DNA of 22,435 nucleotides from M55B165 sp051744245 (GTDB lineage: Bacteria; Actinomycetota; Humimicrobiia; Humimicrobiales; Humimicrobiaceae): assembly GCA_051744245.1 (NCBI GenBank), contig JBNJCV010000023.1, forward strand, positions 1 through 22,435. The letters run 5' to 3'. The notes under the pieces are model-generated. The model saw nothing but the letters and a program-made list of their open reading frames with translations, was not told where the DNA came from and searched no databases. The number at the start of each line of letters is the position of its first letter. Position 1 is the first letter of the stretch. Of the stretch, positions 14,099-20,931 are shown piece by piece. A program made the translations under genes and the position numbers.

Positions 14099-15027
14099 AG
14101 AGACATATTAATAATTTTTTCTACCAAATCTTCAAATTCCATTCCTGCTTCTTTGGCAGCTATGGGCAGTAAACTGGTATCTGTCATGCCAGGAGAAGTG
14201 TTAAGCTCTAGTACGTAGGGTACATTGTTTTGGTCTAGTATAATATCCACCCTGGATAGCTTATGGCAATCCAATGCATTATGGACATTAACCGCAGTTT
14301 TTTTAACTTCATCGGAGATTTTTTGTGTCAACCTTGCTGGCACAAAATATTCAGTTTCGTCAACCGAAAACCTGGATTCAAAATCAAAGAATTTTTTCTT
14401 TGGAACAATTTCTACTACTGGAAGAACCTGGACTTTTTCTTTACCCATTATGCTAACCGCAAGCTCAGTTCCTTTAATAAATTTTTCAATGATTACTTTT
14501 TTGCTATAGCTAAGGGCGGAAATAATTGCATCTGGAAGCATTTTTTCATTTTTTATAATTTTTATCCCAAGTGCAGAACCTTGAGCTGAAGGCTTTACCA
14601 CTAATGGAAGCCCAAGTTTGTTTATAACAGCAGATAGAATTTTTGATGCGCCCAGTTCCTTAAAAGAGCTTTCATTTAAGAAATAAAATGGAGGTGTGGG
14701 TATCCCTTTATTTTGTAAAATCTGTTTTGAAATAATTTTATCAAAACTTAAGATATTAGAATATACTCCTGGGCCGGTATAGGGAATATCCAGTGCTTCA
14801 AGCATTTCTTGCATGGTTCCATCTTCACCGTCTTTTCCATGCAAAGCAATATAAGCTAAGTCAATCTTATTTTTGGTTAAATTATCAATAATTGACTCAT
14901 CAACATCTAGCTTAGTGACATTATGCCCTAATTTCCGGAGGGCATTTGATACTCTTTGCCCGCTTTTTATTGATACTTCCCTCTCCAGGGACCTTCCACC
15001 CATAAGAACTGCTATATTTTTTTTCAT
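14095..15027 (-). CDS. ddl: D-alanine--D-alanine (or D-lactate) ligase
   Basis: 310 residues from the ATG at 15025-15027, preceded by AGAAGTGA; a GTG three codons earlier is part of that SD. It is an ATP-grasp ligase that makes the terminal D-Ala-D-X of the murein stem peptide in the cytoplasm. G10-G-R-S-L-E15-R-E-V-S holds Glu15. H63-G-K-D-G-E-D-G70, Lys145 in V-K-P-S, Ser151 and the C-terminal E-L-N-T-S-P-G-M-T with the Mg ligands are all present. The omega loop is unusual: F214-D-F216-E-S-R-F220 where E. coli DdlB has Y210-D-Y212-E-A-K-Y216. Phe at the Tyr216 site is the mark of D-Ala-D-lactate ligases of Leuconostoc. It is 18 bp downstream of the LysN-like gene and probably in the same transcript. 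Confidence 0.95.
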   Translation of the reverse strand: MKKNIAVLMGGRSLEREVSIKSGQRVSNALRKLGHNVTKLDVDESIIDNLTKNKIDLAYIALHGKDGEDGTMQEMLEALDIPYTGPGVYSNILSFDKIISKQILQNKGIPTPPFYFLNESSFKELGASKILSAVINKLGLPLVVKPSAQGSALGIKIIKNEKMLPDAIISALSYSKKVIIEKFIKGTELAVSIMGKEKVQVLPVVEIVPKKKFFDFESRFSVDETEYFVPARLTQKISDEVKKTAVNVHNALDCHKLSRVDIILDQNNVPYVLELNTSPGMTDTSLLPIAAKEAGMEFEDLVEKIINMSL

Positions 15028-15045
15028 ATTAATCACTTCTCTTTA

Positions 15046-16296
15046 TTATTTAAAGCTTTTATAAAGTTTAATTTTACCCTTTATAATTTCTGCTAATATT
15101 TTAATGCCTTTTTTAATGTTTTCTGTATTTTCGGAACAGAATGCTAGCCTAGCTTCATTATAACCGATATTATCCGCATAAAATCCACTTCCAGGTACAT
15201 AGGCCACTTTATTCCTTATGGCATCTGCTAAAATTTCTTTGGTGTTTAAATAATCCGGTAATTTTAGCCAAATAAAAAAGCCTCCCTTGGGCTTTGACCA
15301 AGTTGACCCTTCCGGAAAGTACTTTTCTAAAGATTCCAGCATTGCGTCTCTTCTTTTAGAGTAGATTTTTATGAAATTATCTATATTGTCTTTCCAACTG
15401 GGATCAGAAAAATATTCAAAGGCAATTCTTTGGGAAAAAGAGCTGGTACAAAGATCTGCGGCTTGGACACCCAGAGTTAATTTTTCAATTATTAAATGAG
15501 GGGCTACTATCCACCCTATCCTAAAACCAGGGGCGAGTAGTTTTGAAAGAGTACTCATATACAGCACATGCTTATTGCCGCTGGTTGAATCCAGTTCTTT
15601 AATTGTAGGCAAAGTCTTGCCTTCATATCTAAGCATTCCATAGGGATTATCTTCAATAATTAATGTATTGTAATCTTTTGCAAGCTGTAATACTTTTTTT
15701 CTCCTTGGTAAGCTTAAGGTGACTCCTGAAGGATTAGAAAAATTTGGTACAAGATATATAAATTTGACTTGCTTGCCGCTTTTTTTTAGTTCTTCTAATT
15801 TTTTTTCTAGAATTGGTATTTTAATGCCTTTAGAGTCTACCGGAATTCCAATAATTTTAGGCTCATAAGATTTAAATGAGTTTAGCGCTCCGGTATAGCT
15901 TGGAGATTCAACTATTATAGAGTCACCTTTATTAATAAAAATTTTTGCTATAAGATCCAGTGCCTGTTGGCCTCCTGTAGTAACTATGATGTCCTCTTCA
16001 TTTACTTCAATGTCTTCAAGCTTCATAACATTTACCAGCTTAGTTTTAAAAGGATAAAAACCTTCCGAGCTCCCATACTGCAAGCTAACATCACCATCTA
16101 TGGCTAAAGCCCTTTTAACATATTTTTCCAGCTTTTGATAATTTAATGATTTGACTTCTGGATTTCCGCCGGCAAATGAAATTATATCAGGCCTAGCTGA
16201 TAAAGCTAAGAGATCCCTTATTTCGGAGGAATACATTTTAGCCGTTCTCTGAGCATATAAGTGTTTCCAGTAGTCAAAAGTTATTTTTTTACTCAT
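15046..16296 (-). CDS. LysN/MocR-type PLP aminotransferase without DNA-binding domain
   Basis: 416 residues. The fold-type I domain has Y74-G-S-S-E-G, N185-F-S-N-P-S-G191, D216-N-P-Y219, the PLP Lys252 in S-T-L-S-K-L-L-A-P-G and Arg259. This pattern matches 2-aminoadipate aminotransferase LysN and the aminotransferase half of MocR regulators; the N-terminal winged helix of MocR is absent. Members act on 2-oxoadipate, branched-chain or aromatic 2-oxo acids, so the substrate cannot be fixed here. The SD is weak (TAGGG close to the ATG). It is the first gene of the unit ending with ddl, with an 18-bp gap. The adjacency to ddl might hint at amino-acid supply, but that is speculation. Confidence 0.88.
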   Translation of the reverse strand: MSKKITFDYWKHLYAQRTAKMYSSEIRDLLALSARPDIISFAGGNPEVKSLNYQKLEKYVKRALAIDGDVSLQYGSSEGFYPFKTKLVNVMKLEDIEVNEEDIIVTTGGQQALDLIAKIFINKGDSIIVESPSYTGALNSFKSYEPKIIGIPVDSKGIKIPILEKKLEELKKSGKQVKFIYLVPNFSNPSGVTLSLPRRKKVLQLAKDYNTLIIEDNPYGMLRYEGKTLPTIKELDSTSGNKHVLYMSTLSKLLAPGFRIGWIVAPHLIIEKLTLGVQAADLCTSSFSQRIAFEYFSDPSWKDNIDNFIKIYSKRRDAMLESLEKYFPEGSTWSKPKGGFFIWLKLPDYLNTKEILADAIRNKVAYVPGSGFYADNIGYNEARLAFCSENTENIKKGIKILAEIIKGKIKLYKSFK

Positions 16297-16334
16297 GCCC
16301 TAAAAAATAGTATTATTTAAATTGTTGTTTTAGT

Positions 16335-16363
16335 AATATATATTAAAAACAGAAAAACTTCAA
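16335..16363 (-). promoter_or_regulatory. Probable promoter of the aminotransferase-ddl unit
   Basis: Minus-strand TTGAAG (16358-16363, 4/6), a 17-bp spacer and TATATT (16335-16340, 5/6), 38 bases before the aminotransferase ATG. It lies in the 102-bp divergent gap shared with the acetyltransferase gene. Confidence 0.5.
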
Positions 16364-16398
16364 AAGATATAGTTAGTAAATTATATTATTTTTTAGAC

Positions 16399-17067
16399 AT
16401 GTATCCGAATATCGAAATAAAAAATTTAGATTATGGCCAAATAAAGGATTTAAATATCCGGTGTACGGATTGTAATTTTTGGTATACCTATAAAAAGACC
16501 AGCTTCTTAGATAATTTCCAAGATATGGGAAACCTTTTTAAATTCCTTAAAAGCAAAATTTATGAAAATAAACATAAAAGCAACAAAATAAAAGGCATAC
16601 TAAATTTTTATAGATTCGGGGGGAAAATAAAAGCAGCTTTCGACAGTGGAGAATGTATTGGCGTATTAATTTATGGGGACTATTACCTGTTTCCTAAATT
16701 AAAAAATTTTAACGTATACCCGCCTGATGTAAACAGTACTTTTATTAGCTGTATCTATGTAAAACAGAAATACCGTAATAAGTCTGTGGGCACCAGTTTG
16801 CTGCTGTCTTTAGAAAAAGACTTGATAAAGAAAAAAAACAGGTCAATGGAGATTATTGGCCAGAAAAGTGAAGGGAATTATTATGAGGCTATAGATGGTT
16901 TAACCCCTGCCAAGTTCTTAATTAAAAAGGGCTTTTATATTAAAAAGAATGACCATTACTTTCCCTTGTTAAGGCTGGATTTAAAAAATATTATAAAAGG
17001 ATTTGACTTAGAAGAATTTTTAAGTAAAAATATAGTTCTCCGGAAAGAAGCCAGAAGCATCTGGTAG
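16399..17067 (+). CDS. GNAT-family acetyltransferase with N-terminal CxxC
   Basis: 222 residues. The C-terminal part (about 75-195) follows the GNAT pattern: beta4 F115-I-S-C-I-Y-V, then motif A K122-Q-K-Y-R-N-K-S-V-G131-T-S-L-L. There the usual R/Q-x-x-G-x-G/A pyrophosphate loop is degenerate (Asn and Ser replace Gly). A late A171-K-F-L-I-K-K-G-F corresponds to motif B. The N-terminal R21-C22-T-D-C25-N-F-W could bind metal together with other residues, though no second Cys pair follows. Substrate unknown. There is no SD; a TATTAT at 16384-16389 lies 9 bases before the ATG, so the leader may be near zero. It is divergent from the aminotransferase-ddl unit. Confidence 0.78.
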   Translation: MYPNIEIKNLDYGQIKDLNIRCTDCNFWYTYKKTSFLDNFQDMGNLFKFLKSKIYENKHKSNKIKGILNFYRFGGKIKAAFDSGECIGVLIYGDYYLFPKLKNFNVYPPDVNSTFISCIYVKQKYRNKSVGTSLLLSLEKDLIKKKNRSMEIIGQKSEGNYYEAIDGLTPAKFLIKKGFYIKKNDHYFPLLRLDLKNIIKGFDLEEFLSKNIVLRKEARSIW

Positions 17068-17069
17068 AT

Positions 17070-17097
17070 TTGAAAAAAATTGAAAAATCATTATAAT
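17070..17097 (+). promoter_or_regulatory. Promoter of initiator tRNA-Met
   Basis: TTGAAA (17070-17075, 4/6), a 16-bp spacer and a perfect TATAAT (17092-17097). Transcription would begin near 17104, 19 bases before the mature tRNA. It starts two bases after the acetyltransferase stop codon. Confidence 0.65.
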
Positions 17098-17122
17098 TAT
17101 CAAAAGAGTTAACAAGTAACGG

Positions 17123-17199
<77 letters not shown>

Positions 17200-17205
17200 T
17201 TTTTC

Positions 17206-17233
17206 TTTACACCATTTTATTATAGATTATAAT
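17206..17233 (+). promoter_or_regulatory. Promoter of the lipoprotein-fdhD-ymdB operon; transcript probably leaderless
   Basis: TTTACA (17206-17211, 5/6), a 16-bp spacer and a perfect TATAAT (17228-17233). Only 6 bases lie between the -10 and the ATG at 17240, so transcription should start on the ATG. No SD is present. The promoter begins 7 bases after the CCA of the tRNA. Confidence 0.6.
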
Positions 17234-17239
17234 TTGGCT

Positions 17240-17680
17240 ATGTCTGTAAAAAGAATCTTAAAATTTTTTTCTACTTTTATGGTGGTGCTTATACTTTTTT
17301 TACCCTCTTGCACCCAGTTTGGCCAGTTAAGGGAAAACATAGTTAACAAGTTTAGCAGCGAGGATGAGCTGGACAAGGCTATACTGGCAGTAGAAAATTT
17401 TTTTAATGCTATTGTGGAAAAAGATTATAAATCAGCTTATGAATATATCTCAAGTGATGACAAGCAGGACAATAGTTTCAAAGACTTTAAGAATGAATTT
17501 AGGAATGTAACTGATATAATATCTTTTGAGATTAATTGGGTTGAGGTTAAGAGCAACATTGCAATTGTATGCATAGACTTTGTGGATTCTTATGACGGAG
17601 AAGAAAAGGTATACAACAACAAAGAGGTATCTTTGGTAAAAGAAGAAGATGGAAGCTGGAAGGTAAAATTTTGGAAATAG
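17240..17680 (+). CDS. Small lipoprotein with NTF2-like (DUF4878-like) domain
   Basis: 146 residues from the ATG at 17240; an in-frame TTG two codons earlier would lie between the -10 and the ATG and is unlikely. Lys4-Arg5, a hydrophobic core (7-21) and L-P-S-C24 make a clear lipoprotein signal. The rest looks like a small NTF2-like fold: helix A47-V-E-N-F-F-N-A-I, D59-Y-K-S-A-Y-E-Y-I-S, and a final strand with G-S-W-K-V-K-F-W. This pattern is common in secreted proteins with DUF4878-like domains. No catalytic residues can be named. The gene overlaps fdhD by 10 bp and heads that operon. Confidence 0.8.
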   Translation: MSVKRILKFFSTFMVVLILFLPSCTQFGQLRENIVNKFSSEDELDKAILAVENFFNAIVEKDYKSAYEYISSDDKQDNSFKDFKNEFRNVTDIISFEINWVEVKSNIAIVCIDFVDSYDGEEKVYNNKEVSLVKEEDGSWKVKFWK

Positions 17681-18459
17681 GAAAAAAGATTTTAACAGAA
17701 AAGTACTGGAGGTCAAAACCCAGGAAAAGAATCAAGGATTCTATTCCATCAGAAAAAATACTACAGGTTATAGTTAATGGATTTAAAGTTGCAAATATTT
17801 CCTGCTCTCCCGGAAAAGAAAAAGAGCTTACTATAGGGTTTTTAGCTTCTGAAGGGTTTATAGAAAATTTTGACTGGATAAAAAAAATTGATAGGCATGA
17901 AGGACAAAAAAATTTCTTTTTGCAAAAAATTTCGGTAGAAACTAAAAAAGATAATATAAGAATTAGCGGCAACTACTATATAGGTTCTGGTTGCGGGAGC
18001 TTGGCTAACCTTATAGAAATTAACGAGCTAAGTAAGCTGGAGGGGAATAGCAGCCTTTTGCCAGCAGTGATATTTGGATTAAGTAATTACGTCAAGAAAT
18101 ACCAGGTAAACAAGAAAAAATATGGCGGTTTTCATGCTGCAGCTTTATTTGACTTTAAAGGCAAACTAATTTGTATATATGAAGATATAGGCAGACATAA
18201 TTGCCTCGACAAGATTTTTGGGCATTCTCTTTTAAATGGTATTGGGATGGATAAGAAAATTGTTTATACTTCTGGAAGGATAGCAATTGATATTATAAAA
18301 AAAGTTGCAAAAATGAGGTTACCTGTTATTATAACTAACTCCTCTATAACCCATAAGGCAGCAAAGTTGGCGGAAAGCCTAAATATTACTGCAATAGGTT
18401 ATGCAAGGGGCAAGAGGTTTAATGTTTATAGCGGTTTTGAAAGAATAACCAATAGCTAG
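17671..18459 (+). CDS. fdhD: FdhD, sulfurtransferase for molybdo/tungsto-formate dehydrogenase
   Basis: 262 residues from a TTG that overlaps the lipoprotein gene by 10 bp; GGAAGG lies about 8 bases before it. FdhD passes sulfur from IscS to the Mo/W-bis-MGD cofactor before insertion into formate dehydrogenase. Family blocks: G56-F-L-A-S-E-G-F, the Cys loop S106-G-C108-G, Y151-G-G-F-H155-A-A-A-L-F, E171-D-I-G-R-H-N177, T200-S-G-R-I, and the end A-R-G-K-R-F-N-V-Y. The loop has only one Cys, whereas E. coli has C-G-x-C-G. Single-Cys forms exist among anaerobes as far as I recall. No formate dehydrogenase or Mo-cofactor gene is in the window. Confidence 0.92.
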   Translation: MEIGKKILTEKYWRSKPRKRIKDSIPSEKILQVIVNGFKVANISCSPGKEKELTIGFLASEGFIENFDWIKKIDRHEGQKNFFLQKISVETKKDNIRISGNYYIGSGCGSLANLIEINELSKLEGNSSLLPAVIFGLSNYVKKYQVNKKKYGGFHAAALFDFKGKLICIYEDIGRHNCLDKIFGHSLLNGIGMDKKIVYTSGRIAIDIIKKVAKMRLPVIITNSSITHKAAKLAESLNITAIGYARGKRFNVYSGFERITNS

Positions 18460-18470
18460 AAAGGTTTATT

Positions 18471-19262
18471 TTGAAAATTTTATTTCTAGGGGATATTTTC
18501 GGAAGGCCAGGCAGAAAAATACTGAGAGAAGAACTAGAAAACATAGTTAAGGAAAAAGAAATAGATGTAGTTATTGCTAATGGTGAAAATGCAGCAGGGG
18601 GCTTGGGTATTACCCCTAAAATATGTGATAATCTTCTAAACCTGGGGATAGATGTCATTACCGGTGGAAACCATATCTATAAGAAGAAGGAAATATACAG
18701 TTATATTGAAAAACAGCCCAAGCTATTAAAGCCTGCAAACTATCCACCTGATACTCCAGGTAATGGTTCCTATATCTTTTCTAATGTCAAAATTAAAAAC
18801 AGGAAGGTAGCAGTTATTAATATTTGTGGGAGGGTTTTTTTAGAAAACCTGGATTGCCCGTTCAGAAAAGTCGAAAAGGTACTGGGAGATTTAAGAAAAG
18901 AAACAAATATTATAATAGTGGATTTCCATGGCGAGGTAACATCGGAAAAAATTGCCATGGGCTGGTATCTGGATGGTAAAGTTAGTGCGGTTATTGGTAC
19001 CCATACTCATGTGCAAACTGCAGATGATAAAATTCTTCCCCAGGGTACTGCATATATAACGGATGTAGGGATGGTAGGTCCAATGGATTCAGTAATAGGG
19101 GTTAGAAAAGATATTATAATCAATAGGTTTTTAAAAAATATGCCCCAAAAATTTGTAGTTGCAAATGATGATATCTGGATTAATAGTGTTATCGTTGATA
19201 TAAACACAAGATCCGGGAAAGCGAACTCAATTGAGAGATACAATGTAAGCAATGATAAGTAA
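18471..19262 (+). CDS. YmdB-like (TIGR00282) metallophosphoesterase
   Basis: 263 residues from a TTG at 18471 with AAAGG 8 bases upstream, 11 bp after fdhD. The metal ligands of this calcineurin-like subfamily are in place: Asp8 (L-G-D-I-F-G), Glu39-Asn40 (N-G-E-N-A-A-G-G), Asn67-His68 (G-G-N-H), His153 (D-F-H-G-E) and H178-T-H180. After Asn67-His68 the usual T-W-D is I-Y-K. The B. subtilis homologue YmdB hydrolyses 2',3'-cAMP and affects biofilm and sporulation decisions; the role here is not known. It is the last gene of the lipoprotein-fdhD operon. No clear terminator follows in the 192-bp gap before malQ. Confidence 0.92.
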   Translation: MKILFLGDIFGRPGRKILREELENIVKEKEIDVVIANGENAAGGLGITPKICDNLLNLGIDVITGGNHIYKKKEIYSYIEKQPKLLKPANYPPDTPGNGSYIFSNVKIKNRKVAVINICGRVFLENLDCPFRKVEKVLGDLRKETNIIIVDFHGEVTSEKIAMGWYLDGKVSAVIGTHTHVQTADDKILPQGTAYITDVGMVGPMDSVIGVRKDIIINRFLKNMPQKFVVANDDIWINSVIVDINTRSGKANSIERYNVSNDK

Positions 19263-19454
19263 TTCAGACCTTCTATATACATTCTATTTGTATTGTATCC
19301 GTGAATGCTGTCCTAGTTATGGAAATGTAAATATATACAATCTGAATAATAATTTTATAGTATCTATATTGCAATGAACATTAACTCTGGCTAATTTAAT
19401 AATTTGGTTTTTTTTGGCTATTGAAATTTTAAAAAGCAGAATATTAATAATCTC

Positions 19455-20930
19455 TTAAATTCTTCCATATGTTTTAGTTAGGTTATAAAGGTTTTCCTTA
19501 ATTTTGCTGTCTTCTAACTGGTTATCCGAAAGTTTCCAGCGCCAATTATTCTCTGCTTTTGAGGGAAAGTTCATCCTGGCTTCTTTCCCAAGGCCTAATA
19601 GGTCTTGCATAGGTATAATTGTATTGTCGGAAACTGACATCATTGCTAACCTGGCTAATTCTAAACTAACATTACTACTGCTGATTTCTTTTCCCAAATA
19701 TTCAGATAACCTCTTTTTTTCATCATCGGTTGCTTCTGTTTCAAACCAGCCTTTTGCAGTGTTGTTGTCATGGGTTCCGGTATATACGAAAGAGTTTCTT
19801 GGGTAATTATGGGGCATATATGGGTGGTCATCCTCACTGAAAGCAAACAATAATACCTTCATACCTGGCAGGTTATATGTCTTCATTACTTCCCGTACGT
19901 CCTCAGTTATAATGCCTAAATCTTCTGCAATTATGGGCAAATTAGGGAAATTACTGGTAAGCACATTAAAAAAATCTTTGAAAGGCACTTCTGCCCATTT
20001 ACCATTTATGGCATTTTCTTCACCTGCAGGTATTTGCCAGTACGCTACAAGGCCTCTAAAATGGTCAATCCTGCTAATATCAAAAAATTTGAAATTATGT
20101 GATAGCCTGTCTATCCACCACTTATAGCCTGTGTTTTTAAGCTCATCCCAGTTAAAAACTGGATTTCCCCAAAGTTGGCCGGTTTCACTATAATAATCAG
20201 GGGGAACCCCTGCCATATACAGAGGCCTTTTTTCATCAGAAAGCTTAAATATATTAGGATTGGCCCAAACATCTGAGCTGTCAAAGCAAATATAAATAGG
20301 AATATCACCAATAATTTTAATATCTTTTTGGTGGCAATATTCATATAAGCTATGCCATTGTCTGAAAAACAAATACTGGCAGAATTTGTAATAATTTATT
20401 TGACTACTGAATTCTTGCTCAATCTCTTTTAATGAATTTTCCTCCCTGTCTCTTAAGGGGACAGGCCACCTATCCCAGCTCTTATCGGAGATTTGGCTTT
20501 TAATAGTTAAAAATAGGGAATAGTCATTCAACCAGGAGCTATTTTCCTGGCAAAAGCTATAAAAATCTCCGTTTTGCTTGAATTTTGAAAAGGCTTTTTT
20601 TAACAGGTTCTTTTTAAAAACAGTAACCTTGTGGTAGTCTACATAAGGGCTGGTGGGGATGCTTTCAAGATCTTCTTTATCTACCAGGCCTTGTTGCTGT
20701 AAAATTGTGGGATTTATAAAAAGTATATTACCTGCAAAAGCAGAGTTGCTGCTGTAAGGTGAATTTGACATGGACAGGCTGGTAGGGTTTAAGGGAAGCA
20801 TTTGCCAGTATTTTTGTTTTGTTTCATTTAAAAAATCCACAAATCTGTAGGCATATTTTCCAAAATCGCCAATGCCATAAGGTGACGGAAGTGAAGATAT
20901 GTGTAAGAGAATCCCGTTTGCCCTTGCCAT
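19455..20930 (-). CDS. malQ: 4-alpha-glucanotransferase (amylomaltase, GH77)
   Basis: 491 residues, typical for a bacterial-type MalQ without N-terminal extension. It transfers alpha-1,4-glucan segments between maltooligosaccharides in the cytoplasm. Catalytic blocks: G208-D-I-P-I-Y, R287-I-D289-H-F-R-G (nucleophile Asp289), A335-E336-D-L-G (acid/base Glu336) and G385-T-H-D388-N-N-T (transition-state Asp). The 250s loop is present as P243-P-D-Y-Y-S-E-T-G-Q-L-W-G-N-P. The SD GGAGGA is formed by the last two Gly codons of treY, one base before the ATG after the TAA, so the two genes are translationally coupled. Together they convert linear glucans into trehalose precursors. Confidence 0.96.
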   Translation of the reverse strand: MARANGILLHISSLPSPYGIGDFGKYAYRFVDFLNETKQKYWQMLPLNPTSLSMSNSPYSSNSAFAGNILFINPTILQQQGLVDKEDLESIPTSPYVDYHKVTVFKKNLLKKAFSKFKQNGDFYSFCQENSSWLNDYSLFLTIKSQISDKSWDRWPVPLRDREENSLKEIEQEFSSQINYYKFCQYLFFRQWHSLYEYCHQKDIKIIGDIPIYICFDSSDVWANPNIFKLSDEKRPLYMAGVPPDYYSETGQLWGNPVFNWDELKNTGYKWWIDRLSHNFKFFDISRIDHFRGLVAYWQIPAGEENAINGKWAEVPFKDFFNVLTSNFPNLPIIAEDLGIITEDVREVMKTYNLPGMKVLLFAFSEDDHPYMPHNYPRNSFVYTGTHDNNTAKGWFETEATDDEKKRLSEYLGKEISSSNVSLELARLAMMSVSDNTIIPMQDLLGLGKEARMNFPSKAENNWRWKLSDNQLEDSKIKENLYNLTKTYGRI

Positions 20931-20931
20931 T

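Noticed and set aside
14225..14589. Two plus-strand frames of 94 and 108 codons inside ddl
   Set aside because: Both lie antisense to conserved ddl motifs, have no SD and show low-complexity aromatic/Ser composition.
17547..17972. 141-codon minus-strand frame across the lipoprotein-fdhD junction
   Set aside because: It is opposite two supported genes, and its hydrophobic, Phe/Pro-rich composition is what A-rich coding DNA gives when read in reverse.
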